Assembly: GCA_946056455.1 (NCBI GenBank)
Contig: CAMGJS010000071.1
Coordinates: 1 to 5,907 of the forward strand
DNA from: an uncultured Clostridia bacterium
GTDB taxonomy: Bacteria; Bacillota; Clostridia; Oscillospirales; Ruminococcaceae
Direction: 5' to 3'
Length of the DNA: 5,907 nucleotides
The notes under the pieces: model-generated
Database searches by the model: none
What the model saw: only the letters and a program-made list of their open reading frames with translations
What the model was told of the DNA's origin: nothing
Shown: positions 1 through 5,907 of the stretch, one piece after another
Numbering within the stretch: the first letter of the stretch is position 1
Layout of the letters: each line of letters starts with the position of its first letter
Made by a program: the position numbers and the translations under genes

Positions 1-11
1 TTTCAGATTTC

Positions 12-17
12 AGGAGG
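12..17 (+). promoter_or_regulatory. Ribosome binding site of the PAS-GGDEF-EAL gene
   Basis: A perfect AGGAGG lies 6 nt before the ATG at 24 and fixes that start. Only 23 bases upstream of the gene are visible, so its promoter, or any c-di-GMP riboswitch, would lie outside the window. Confidence 0.9.
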
Positions 18-23
18 TGTGAA

Positions 24-1676
24 ATGGCAGGTTTTGACATAAGCAGCGGCAATTTGTTAGAGGCGATTTCACGCCGCAGAGACGATTATGTAATCGTTCA
101 CGATTTTTCTTCCGGGATAACAAAGATACCCGACGAGATGAAAAACAAATTCGGTCTTACTACCGATATGCCCAGGAACTTTTTTGAGCAGTGGTTCAAA
201 ATCATCCATGAGGACGACAAAAACCTTGTCAAGACCTCGTTTGACAACATTCACCGCGGAATTTCGGACACTCATTATGTTGAGTACAAGGTTCGTGATA
301 AAGTCGGCGGATGGATACAGTTCCGTGAAAGAGGAACAGTTATCCGTGACGGAATGGGCAACCCCGATATTTATCTTGCAACGATAACAAATATCGGCAA
401 GAGAGAAAATATCGACAGCATAACAGGACTTCGCAACAAAAAGGAATTTGAAAACCGCATTAAAATGTATATTGCCGACAAGAAAAATTTCGGCATTATG
501 ATACTCAATATCGACGATTTCAAGAATATCAACGCCCTTTACGGCAGAGAATTCGGCGACAACGCTCTTCGCTCGATAGGTCAGCTTATCGTCAAGAGCC
601 TGCCGTCCCACTGCACCGCTTATCGACTTGACAGCGACGAATTCGGAATAATTTTCCTCAACGCATTAAAGTCAGATATAAAGCAGATTTTTATAAATAT
701 CAACAACCGCACCTCCGTTCAGCAGGAGTTCAACGGTCAGAGATACTACTGCACAATATCAGCAGGATGCTGTAAGTTCAGCGAAACGAACAACAGCTTT
801 GATATTCTTGTCAACAACTCCCACAGCGCTCTTGACTTTGCAAAAGAAAAGGGCAAGGGCAGAATTGTATTCTTTGAGCCTAAGCTCACCGAAAACAAGC
901 CGAGAGAATTGCATCTCACAGAGCTTTTGCACGAAAGCATCGAGCATAATTTTGAAGGCTTTGAGGTTTACTGTCAGCCGCAGGTTTATGCCGAAAGCGG
1001 TTATCTTAAAGGAGGAGAAGCGCTTCTTCGCTGGAAATGCGACGAATACGGAAATGTTCCTCCGTCGGAATTTATCCCCATTCTTGAAAAAACGGGAATG
1101 ATAGCGCATGTGGGAAAGTGGGTTTTTGAGGAGTCCGTCAGAATTTGCGCAAAATGCGTAAAATACAATCCCGATTTCAAGATGAGCATAAATGTATCCT
1201 ATGTTCAGTTGCTTGACGAATCGTTCCTTGATTTTATCGACAAGGTTATATCACGATATGGAATAAATCCGAAAAATATCATAGTGGAATTTACCGAAAG
1301 CTGTTTTATCACCGAACGGAACCTTGTTTCAAAAGCTTTTGAAACTATCCGCAAAAAAGGCATAAAAATAGCTATGGACGATTTCGGAACGGGCTATTCC
1401 TCTCTTGAAGTTCTCAAAGAGTTCCCCGCCGACATTGTAAAGATAGACAAAGCTTTTGTAAAGAATATCAAGTCAAGCAATTTTGACCGCACCTTTATCA
1501 AATTCGTTGTCGAGCTTTGTCACGATGTGGACATTGAGGTTTGTCTTGAAGGTGTTGAGCGCGAGGACGAATACAAGATAGTTCTTCCGATGCGACTTGA
1601 TTTCATTCAGGGCTATCTCTTTGGAAAGCCTCTCAGCGAGTCAGCCTTTTCTGAGCAGTTTTTAAAAGTCAGGTAA
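24..1676 (+). CDS. PAS-GGDEF-EAL protein, probable cyclic di-GMP phosphodiesterase with degenerate GGDEF
   Basis: A 550-residue cytoplasmic signalling protein without membrane segments. Residues about 15-125 look like a PAS_3-type sensor (WFKIIHEDD, then GGWIQF and a closing TITNIGK linker). Residues about 128-283 are a GGDEF fold opening with DSITGLRNKKEF. Its signature is DSDEF (203-207) instead of GGDEF, the first metal-binding Asp is Asn162, and no RxxD inhibitory site lies before the signature; Asn170 and Asp179, expected to contact guanine, remain. Residues about 298-548 are an EAL domain with the full catalytic set: E332 (EALLRW), N390, E422 and E425 (EFTES), D452-D453 (DDFGTGYSS), K473, E509 (EGVE) and Q529 (QGYLFGKPL). 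By family knowledge this predicts hydrolysis of c-di-GMP to pGpG, with GGDEF acting as a GTP-binding or dimerisation module rather than a cyclase. The PAS ligand is unknown. The downstream muramidase gene is translationally coupled. The domain calls are secure; the direction of activity is inferred. Confidence 0.93.
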   Translation: MAGFDISSGNLLEAISRRRDDYVIVHDFSSGITKIPDEMKNKFGLTTDMPRNFFEQWFKIIHEDDKNLVKTSFDNIHRGISDTHYVEYKVRDKVGGWIQFRERGTVIRDGMGNPDIYLATITNIGKRENIDSITGLRNKKEFENRIKMYIADKKNFGIMILNIDDFKNINALYGREFGDNALRSIGQLIVKSLPSHCTAYRLDSDEFGIIFLNALKSDIKQIFININNRTSVQQEFNGQRYYCTISAGCCKFSETNNSFDILVNNSHSALDFAKEKGKGRIVFFEPKLTENKPRELHLTELLHESIEHNFEGFEVYCQPQVYAESGYLKGGEALLRWKCDEYGNVPPSEFIPILEKTGMIAHVGKWVFEESVRICAKCVKYNPDFKMSINVSYVQLLDESFLDFIDKVISRYGINPKNIIVEFTESCFITERNLVSKAFETIRKKGIKIAMDDFGTGYSSLEVLKEFPADIVKIDKAFVKNIKSSNFDRTFIKFVVELCHDVDIEVCLEGVEREDEYKIVLPMRLDFIQGYLFGKPLSESAFSEQFLKVR

Positions 1677-1680
1677 GGAG
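1675..1680 (+). promoter_or_regulatory. Ribosome binding site overlapping the upstream stop codon
   Basis: AAGGAG sits 6 nt before the ATG at 1687 and shares bases with the TAA stop (1674-1676) of the preceding gene. This arrangement fixes the GH25 start and suggests translational coupling, with ribosomes terminating on the first gene re-initiating on the second. Confidence 0.85.
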
Positions 1681-1686
1681 TAATCT

Positions 1687-2697
1687 ATGCCCGATAATTT
1701 TGAAAAAGACATCTATGACGAAATAGAATATGAATTTGAAAAAGAAGACCGCAAAAACCGAATAATCGTTGCACTTTGCATTGTTCTTGTCGCTTTGATA
1801 ATTATTGCTGTGATTTTCGGAATATCTTATTTTAAAGAGCGCAACAAGGCTATCTACACCATTGCCGAAGCGTCCGCACTCGAATCCGAGAACGAAGCGA
1901 TAATCAAAGCAAACGAAAAATCGGCAGTAAAGGTCGACGACAGCAGACTCTATTTCAAGGACGGTCTTCTGGGCGAGGTGTGGCTCCCCGTTCTTTCGGG
2001 AGTGGAAAAGAACACTCTTGACGGGACATCGTTTGAAAAGGACGAAAACGGCAGGATATACTATGCCGAAAACGGCGAAAAGCTGTCAGAGTTCGGCATT
2101 GATGTTTCGGCTCACCAGCACGATATTGACTGGAAAAAGGTCAAGGAAAGCGGAGTCGAATTCGTTATGATACGAATAGGCAACCGTGGGTACGAAACGG
2201 GAAATATATCTCTTGACAAATACTTTCTGCAAAATATAAAGGGCGCAAAAGCGGCGGGAATAGATGTTGGAGTGTACTTCTTCTCTCAGGCGGTTTCTCT
2301 TGAAGAGGCTGTGGAGGAGGCGGAATTCGTCCTTGACATTTTAGACGGCGAAGAGCTCACCTACCCCGTTGTCTACGACTGGGAAATCATAGGAACAGAT
2401 CCTGCGCGGTCCGATACCGTTTCAGCCGAGACCGTCAACGACTGCGCCGTTGTTTTCTGTGAGATGATGAAGAACGCAGGCTACAAGCCGATGGTTTATA
2501 TGTCACGCAGAATGGGATATTTCAAGTTTGATTTAAGTCGTCTTAAAGACTATGACATCTGGCTTGCCGAATACGGCGATGTTCCCACAATGTATTATAA
2601 GTTCGATATGTGGCAGTATTCCTGCGAAGGCTCGATAGACGGTATCGAGGGCGATGTTGATATGAATATCTGCTTTAAGGATTATAGTAAAGAATAA
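1687..2697 (+). CDS. Membrane-anchored GH25 family lysozyme (N-acetylmuramidase)
   Basis: A 336-residue type II membrane protein. Residues 1-25 form a short, mostly acidic cytoplasmic tail, about 26-48 one hydrophobic helix, and about 55-135 an extracytoplasmic stalk. The GH25 domain runs from about 136 to 334. It opens with GIDVSAHQ, the usual first strand of the family, and keeps the acidic cluster expected at the catalytic site: D139, D231 and E233 in a DWE motif, and D325 in VDMN. By family knowledge it cleaves the beta-1,4 bond between N-acetylmuramic acid and N-acetylglucosamine in peptidoglycan. No signal peptidase site or lipobox follows the helix, so it should stay tethered to the outer membrane face rather than be released. 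No SH3 or other wall-binding repeat is present. It lies 10 bp after the c-di-GMP phosphodiesterase gene and ends just before a strong terminator, so the two form an operon. A role in local wall remodelling is inferred. Confidence 0.92.
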   Translation: MPDNFEKDIYDEIEYEFEKEDRKNRIIVALCIVLVALIIIAVIFGISYFKERNKAIYTIAEASALESENEAIIKANEKSAVKVDDSRLYFKDGLLGEVWLPVLSGVEKNTLDGTSFEKDENGRIYYAENGEKLSEFGIDVSAHQHDIDWKKVKESGVEFVMIRIGNRGYETGNISLDKYFLQNIKGAKAAGIDVGVYFFSQAVSLEEAVEEAEFVLDILDGEELTYPVVYDWEIIGTDPARSDTVSAETVNDCAVVFCEMMKNAGYKPMVYMSRRMGYFKFDLSRLKDYDIWLAEYGDVPTMYYKFDMWQYSCEGSIDGIEGDVDMNICFKDYSKE

Positions 2698-2703
2698 AAA
2701 AAT

Positions 2704-2742
2704 AAATCTTTCGGATATGTTTTTATCCGAAAGATTTTATTT
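2704..2742. terminator. Bidirectional intrinsic terminator between convergent genes
   Basis: A perfect 14-bp stem (AAATCTTTCGGATA at 2704-2717, its complement at 2724-2737) encloses a 6-nt loop. The right flank is T-rich (TATTTTT) for + strand transcripts, and the left flank is A-rich, giving a U-tract (TTATTTTTT) for - strand transcripts. It starts 6 bp after the GH25 stop and lies immediately beyond the stop of the PfkB-like gene, so it should end both convergent units. Confidence 0.9.
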
Positions 2743-3642
2743 TTACATTAACGCGCGAACTTCTTCCGCCGTCGCTATTCTGCTGCTGAAAGCAGTTGCG
2801 TTGCAGGCGGCTATTCCCATATTAAAGGCGTACATTATATCGCCCTCGCTGTCAAAATATCCTGCAATAAAGCCTGCCGCAAGGCTTTCCTTGGCACCGT
2901 ATGTGTTGACGACATTTCCCTTTGGGGCAGGAGAATGGAGCGCCTTGCCGTCTTTCGTTACGATAACCGTTCCGTGTGCACCCAGGTATACAACAACATT
3001 TTTCGCTCCCTCTTCGCACATTTTTCCTGCGTACCACGCAGCGTCCGAATGGTCTTTGAGCTCTATCCCGAAATGCTTTTCAAGACCTTTTTTATCCGCC
3101 CTTATCAGAAACGGCTCGTTTTCAAGCACCTTATCAAGAGAGGGATTGTCGGTGTCTGAAACTATGTTAAGTCCTCTGCCTGAAAAGGTCTTTAAAATAT
3201 CCTCATAAAAGTCTTTGGGGAAGCCTGACGGCAAATCGCCCATCATAACGAGCATATCACCCTCGGACAAAAGGTCAAGCTTGCCGTAGAGAAGCTCAAT
3301 ATCGTTTTTGGTGACAGAAAGTCCCTTGCCCATAATATCGGTTGGCTTTATTGTGTCAATTCTAATATTGATGCAGTCGGCAGGATTTCCGTTGACTCTT
3401 ATAAATCCCGTTGTGCAACCGAGCTGTGCAAGAAAATCCTCGATAAATGCACCCGTAATTCCCGAAACAAACCCCAGCGTCATACTGGGATAGCCAAGAT
3501 TATTGAGCATCAGAGAAATATTCACTCCCGTACCGCCGATAAAAACATCGGCCTTGTCAGGCGTCAATAAAGCGCCCTGTTGAAAAGAGTGTACCTTTGC
3601 GTAATATTCAACGGTAGGAAAAGGTGTCACCGTATAAATCAT
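2743..3642 (-). CDS. PfkB-family, 1-phosphofructokinase-like protein with degenerate catalytic motifs
   Basis: A 299-residue protein, about the usual length for FruK/LacC-type kinases and colinear with them from the MIYTVT start to the ATAEEVRALM end. The fold-level features are kept: GGxGxN (36-41), LGFVSGITGAFIED (56-69), GDLPSG (135-140), VVNTYGA (244-250). The key residues are not. The anion-hole and catalytic-base motif GAGDS reads GAKES (249-253), with Lys for Gly and Glu for the base Asp. The NxxE Mg-phosphate motif is DKKG (183-186). GGKG is GGTG with T38, and the sugar-binding NPAxD is FPTVE with E12. Active members phosphorylate fructose-1-phosphate or tagatose-6-phosphate with ATP; this protein may be a pseudokinase, a sugar-phosphate binder or an enzyme with altered chemistry. 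The frame is intact, so it is not an ordinary decayed gene. No fruA or fruR neighbour is visible; it lies 58 bp downstream of a chemoreceptor on the same strand. The ribosome site is weak (GGGGG, 8 nt from the ATG). The family is secure, the function is not. Confidence 0.87.
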   Translation of the reverse strand: MIYTVTPFPTVEYYAKVHSFQQGALLTPDKADVFIGGTGVNISLMLNNLGYPSMTLGFVSGITGAFIEDFLAQLGCTTGFIRVNGNPADCINIRIDTIKPTDIMGKGLSVTKNDIELLYGKLDLLSEGDMLVMMGDLPSGFPKDFYEDILKTFSGRGLNIVSDTDNPSLDKVLENEPFLIRADKKGLEKHFGIELKDHSDAAWYAGKMCEEGAKNVVVYLGAHGTVIVTKDGKALHSPAPKGNVVNTYGAKESLAAGFIAGYFDSEGDIMYAFNMGIAACNATAFSSRIATAEEVRALM

Positions 3643-3666
3643 CTTATCGCCCCCATAGTAACCTAA

Positions 3667-3702
3667 CCCCCGAAACTTTTTGCGGTTTCGGGGGATTATT
3701 TT
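3667..3702. terminator. Hairpin between chemoreceptor and PfkB-like genes, weak in the sense direction
   Basis: A perfect 10-bp GC-rich stem (CCCCCGAAAC at 3667-3676, GTTTCGGGGG at 3685-3694) encloses an 8-nt loop, starting 6 bp past the chemoreceptor stop. In the - direction used by both flanking genes the stem is followed by TTAGGTTAC, a poor U-tract. In the + direction it is followed by ATTATTTTATTTT, a good one. It may therefore terminate only part of the chemoreceptor transcripts, or stabilise the mRNA 3' end, letting some polymerase continue into the PfkB-like gene. The hairpin is certain; its efficiency is inferred. Confidence 0.7.
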
Positions 3703-5689
3703 ATTTTCCGAACTTTGAGATCATCTTTTTGAGCTTTGAAGCCTGATTGTTGAGGTCGTCGGAAGCGGCGGCGCTTTCCTCCGCTGTCGCTGTTGCCGAT
3801 GTCATAAATTCGGCGATATCGCCTATCTTTTCACGGACATTGTTCATATTTTCCTGCTGTTCATAGGACTGCTCGTTTATGCGTACGATAATATCGTCGA
3901 TAGCGTTTGTCTGTTCAACAACCTCTTTGAGCGAGTCGGACGCTTCATCGGCAAGGCTCTTTCCGTTGTTAACTGCGCGGACAGAGTATTCGATAAGCTC
4001 CGAGGTCTGCTCAGAAGCTTCCGAGCTCTTTTCGGCAAGGTTCTTGACTTCGTCGGCAACAACTGCAAAGCCCTTACCTGCCTCTCCTGCTCTTGCCGCC
4101 TCGATAGAAGCGTTAAGCGCAAGGATATTTGTCTGGAACGCGATATCTTCGATAGTTTCGATAATAGTTCTTATCTTTTCGCTGGATGAAGAAATATCGT
4201 CCATAGCTTCAAGAAGCTTCTGCATCTGCTTACTGCTCTTCTGAACAACATCCGCCGTATTCTTTGCGATTTCACGGGCGTCGTCCGTTCCCTTTACATT
4301 GTCCGTTATCTTCTTTGAAACTCCGTTTACCTCTTCAACGATTTCAGAGATAAGCGAATTCTTATCCGAAACGCTCATAGCAAGGCGGTTTGCGTTGCCT
4401 GCAACCTCTCCCGCTCCGCTTGTAACACTTGCAGAAGCATTTTCGATACCGTCAAAAATCTCGGCAAGAGAATTTGAAATATGATTGAGCGAGGTTTCTA
4501 TGGACGAGTAATCGCCTATATATTCAACATCGGACTTTCTGTTAAATTCTCCGCAGGTCATTCCTTCAAGGCGGTTTGCAATATCGTCGATATAACGCTT
4601 TACAACGCTGTTGTTATCCTCGATAGCACGACATACCGAGCCTATCTCGTCATTTTCCGAATACTCGAATTTTGTTCCGAGGTCGCCCTCAGCAACTCGT
4701 TTTGCCTCAACCGCAATTTTTTGAAGAGGTGCAAACGCTTTCTTGATAAGAACCGAAACGCTGATGATAATCACAATGGTGAACCCGATAGCAAGAACAA
4801 CAAAAAATCCCGTTATTCCCTTGGTGTCATATTCATATTCAGCCTTATCGAAAACATAGCCTATCTTCCAGCCCGTAGCCTCAATAGGTCTTTCGGAGTA
4901 TACAACGCCGTTTTTGGACGCTGTTTTGAATTTCTGTATCGTTCCGTCATAGTTCTTTGCGTCATATTTGGGAAGATAATCTGTAAACGGGAAGAAAACA
5001 TCGTTGCCGTCACCGTCTACATAGGGCGAAAGCGCTGTATCGTTGTGGATTAAAATATCTCCGCTTTCTGTAAGAAGAACGGCAAAACCATTCTCGTCGA
5101 TTTTCAATGAGTTTACAGTTTGGGCAACCTGGTCAAGAAAGATATCGTGCGCCATAACGCCGATTATTTTTCCGTTCTTTTCTATCTTTTTGGATATTGT
5201 AATAACAAGCCTGCCCGAATCAGCGTCGGTATAAGGGTCAGAAATCACAACGCCGTCTGAATTAAGGGACGCTTTATACCAATCTCTTGAAGTAGGGTCC
5301 CATTCACCAGGAGCAGGCTCCCATCCTCCGCCGAAAATCGCGCTCTTGTCCTGAAAGCCTATGTAAACATCGTAAAGGTCTGCGTCGGAGGAAAGAGCGT
5401 CGGTAAGGAACGCTTTGCCTTTTTTAAGGTCTGCGTCATATCCGCGGTTTATAAATTCGTCCGCTGTATATTCAACAAAGAAAGCTTTTTTGTCAAGCCA
5501 AGCCGAAAGCTCGTTTGAGCAACCGTCAAGGCTAACATCTATAGTTTCCTTTTTAGCCTCGGAATGTGCGGCGCTTGCAATAATTCCCGCCGTTGTTGAA
5601 AGCAGTGCAACAACTAAAACTGCACAAAGAATTATATTCCTGCTGACACGAAATCTTATTCCCTCGCCTAAAAATTTCAAAGAAATCAT
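3701..5689 (-). CDS. Methyl-accepting chemotaxis protein with dCache sensor domain
   Basis: A 662-residue transmembrane chemoreceptor, counted from the ATG at 5689; an in-frame TTG at 5695 could add two residues. The first membrane helix spans about 18-41, a dCache-type extracellular sensor about 45-285, the second helix about 292-315, and HAMP about 316-370 (P321, DEIG at 347-350). A second HAMP-like linker ([15 protein letters not shown]) leads to the signalling coiled coil, whose hairpin tip near 516-555 is canonical ([20 protein letters not shown]). E637-E638 fit the methylation consensus. There is no CheR-docking pentapeptide at the C-terminus. In the sensor, R135, W137, Y138, Y153, D155 and D182 match the amino-acid-binding motif known for dCache receptors, but the usual leading Tyr is W130, so an amino-acid-like ligand is plausible, not proven. 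The protein should control CheA through CheW and implies a motile or chemotactic host. A near-consensus promoter lies just upstream. No che gene is in the window. Confidence 0.93.
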   Translation of the reverse strand: MISLKFLGEGIRFRVSRNIILCAVLVVALLSTTAGIIASAAHSEAKKETIDVSLDGCSNELSAWLDKKAFFVEYTADEFINRGYDADLKKGKAFLTDALSSDADLYDVYIGFQDKSAIFGGGWEPAPGEWDPTSRDWYKASLNSDGVVISDPYTDADSGRLVITISKKIEKNGKIIGVMAHDIFLDQVAQTVNSLKIDENGFAVLLTESGDILIHNDTALSPYVDGDGNDVFFPFTDYLPKYDAKNYDGTIQKFKTASKNGVVYSERPIEATGWKIGYVFDKAEYEYDTKGITGFFVVLAIGFTIVIIISVSVLIKKAFAPLQKIAVEAKRVAEGDLGTKFEYSENDEIGSVCRAIEDNNSVVKRYIDDIANRLEGMTCGEFNRKSDVEYIGDYSSIETSLNHISNSLAEIFDGIENASASVTSGAGEVAGNANRLAMSVSDKNSLISEIVEEVNGVSKKITDNVKGTDDAREIAKNTADVVQKSSKQMQKLLEAMDDISSSSEKIRTIIETIEDIAFQTNILALNASIEAARAGEAGKGFAVVADEVKNLAEKSSEASEQTSELIEYSVRAVNNGKSLADEASDSLKEVVEQTNAIDDIIVRINEQSYEQQENMNNVREKIGDIAEFMTSATATAEESAAASDDLNNQASKLKKMISKFGK

Positions 5690-5711
5690 CCCCAAAGATA
5701 ATATTTTAATA

Positions 5712-5740
5712 ATTGTACCATAAAACCAAAAAAATGTAAA
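5712..5740 (-). promoter_or_regulatory. Sigma-A type promoter of the chemoreceptor gene
   Basis: Read on the - strand, TTTACA (5740-5735) and TACAAT (5717-5712) are separated by exactly 17 bp, each one mismatch from consensus. Transcription would start near 5705, leaving a leader of only about 15 nt before the ATG at 5689, with no convincing Shine-Dalgarno sequence. Confidence 0.7.
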
Positions 5741-5771
5741 GGAAAATTTGCGTTTTTAACTAAAATTTGTA

Positions 5772-5800
5772 TTGACTTTACAATTATTTTGTGATAAATT
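5772..5800 (+). promoter_or_regulatory. Sigma-A type promoter of the rightmost, divergent gene
   Basis: TTGACT (5772-5777) and TAAATT (5795-5800) are 17 bp apart, and a TG at 5792-5793 gives an extended -10. Transcription would start near 5807, at the palindrome. An alternative pairing of TTTACA (5777-5782) with TATACA (5802-5807) has a less favourable 19-bp spacer. Confidence 0.6.
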
Positions 5801-5803
5801 GTA
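5779..5803. promoter_or_regulatory. Dyad TACAATT-N11-AATTGTA, candidate operator
   Basis: Two perfect 7-bp inverted arms (5779-5785 and 5797-5803) flank 11 bp and span the spacer and -10 region of the divergent promoter. A third AATTGTA copy at 5711-5717 overlaps the -10 of the chemoreceptor promoter. This geometry would suit a dimeric repressor acting on both promoters, but the region is AT-rich and such matches can arise by chance. Confidence 0.35.
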
Positions 5804-5808
5804 TACAT

Positions 5809-5823
5809 GGGAGATAATCTCCC
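5809..5823. promoter_or_regulatory. 15-bp palindrome GGGAGAT-A-ATCTCCC at the transcript start
   Basis: Perfect 7-bp arms surround one central base, directly at or just after the predicted transcription start, followed by a T-rich run ending in eight Ts (5829-5836). As DNA it could be an operator. As RNA it would fold into a short 5' hairpin (GGGAG/CTCCC with a 5-nt loop) resembling a small terminator or a stabilising cap ahead of the ribosome binding site. Confidence 0.5.
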
Positions 5824-5838
5824 GTTTATTTTTTTTGC

Positions 5839-5843
5839 GGAGG
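5839..5843 (+). promoter_or_regulatory. Ribosome binding site of the rightmost gene
   Basis: GGAGG lies 9 nt before the ATG at 5853, which supports that start and shows the open frame at the window edge is a real gene. Confidence 0.85.
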
Positions 5844-5852
5844 TTTTACACT

Positions 5853-5907
5853 ATGGGTTGCAATCACAACTGTGCTGAGTTTTCTTCAGACGATGCTGAA
5901 AATGCTG
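5853..5907 (+). CDS. N-terminal fragment of an unidentified protein with a Cys/His-rich start
   Basis: Eighteen codons are visible before the window ends: MGCNHNCAEFSSDDAENA. The good ribosome binding site, the upstream promoter and the ATG support a real gene running to the right. The CxHxC pattern at residues 3-7 could bind metal. Mrp/NBP35-type iron-sulfur carrier ATPases of Clostridia often begin with a similar short Cys/His-rich leader, but the usual additional cysteines are not visible here, so this is only a weak suggestion. The gene is divergent from the chemoreceptor and shares a 163-bp regulatory region with it. Confidence 0.75.
   Translation, partial: MGCNHNCAEFSSDDAENA

Noticed and set aside
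1..23. Promoter or riboswitch before the PAS-GGDEF-EAL gene
   Set aside because: Only a ribosome binding site fits in the visible bases; nothing more can be judged.
69..611. - strand open frame (180 codons) opposite the PAS-GGDEF region
   Set aside because: It is antisense to well-conserved domains, and no promoter or product of its own can be recognised.
2880..2910. Sequencing error or frameshift as the cause of GAKES in the PfkB-like gene
   Set aside because: The flanking residues (VVNTYGA before, SLAAGFIAGY after) stay in the expected frame, and changing GGC-GAC-type codons to AAG-GAA needs several substitutions, so an indel does not explain it.
2717..3208. + strand open frame (163 codons) opposite the PfkB-like gene
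   Set aside because: It begins inside the terminator loop and is antisense to a clear PfkB-family protein; its translation looks like no known family.
4481..5053. Long + strand open frame (190 codons) opposite the chemoreceptor
   Set aside because: It is wholly antisense to conserved dCache, membrane and HAMP coding sequence, has no recognisable domain and no supporting ribosome site; it is a by-product of codon usage on the other strand.
5690..5852. c-di-GMP or other riboswitch in the divergent intergenic region
   Set aside because: Predicted leaders are only about 15 and 46 nt, too short for a known aptamer, and no GEMM-like conserved core was seen.
1..5907. Mobile element, CRISPR array, toxin-antitoxin or defence system
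   Set aside because: No transposase, integrase, direct-repeat array, tRNA-linked attachment site or defence-family domain was recognised; all complete genes belong to common signalling, wall or sugar-kinase families.

Overview
The window looks like a chromosomal segment from a low-to-mid GC, Gram-positive member of class Clostridia, possibly a gut Oscillospirales/Ruminococcus-like bacterium. That placement is inferred from family resemblance, AGGAGG-type ribosome binding sites, sigma-A-like promoters and T-rich terminators; no marker gene fixes the taxon. It holds four complete protein genes and the start of a fifth. No RNA gene, insertion sequence or CRISPR array was seen.

Left part, + strand (24-2697): a two-gene, translationally coupled unit. 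The first gene encodes a PAS-GGDEF-EAL protein with a degenerate GGDEF signature (DSDEF) and a complete set of EAL catalytic residues, so it is predicted to hydrolyse cyclic di-GMP. The second encodes a membrane-anchored GH25 muramidase with its catalytic acids intact. Its ribosome binding site overlaps the stop codon of the first gene. A strong bidirectional hairpin terminator (2704-2742) separates this unit from the convergent genes.

Middle and right part, - strand (2743-5689): a transmembrane chemoreceptor with an extracellular dCache domain, transcribed leftward from a near-consensus promoter, followed 58 bp downstream by a PfkB-family protein resembling 1-phosphofructokinase. The kinase-like protein is full length, but every signature catalytic or Mg-binding motif is changed (GAGDS to GAKES, NxxE to DKKG, GGKG to GGTG, NPAxD to FPTVE). 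It may be a pseudokinase or have an altered activity. The hairpin between the two genes has a poor U-tract in the sense direction, so read-through from the chemoreceptor promoter is plausible.

Right end (5690-5907): a divergent intergenic region with a promoter in each direction, three copies of an AATTGTA half-site (two forming a dyad), a 15-bp palindrome at the presumed transcript start, and then the first 18 codons of a + strand gene with a Cys/His-rich N-terminus, cut by the window edge.

Taken together the window is about environmental sensing: c-di-GMP turnover linked to wall hydrolysis on one side, chemotactic sensing (probably of an amino-acid-like ligand) on the other. No clearly new multi-gene system is visible. 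The most unusual items are the degenerate PfkB protein and the phosphodiesterase-muramidase coupling.
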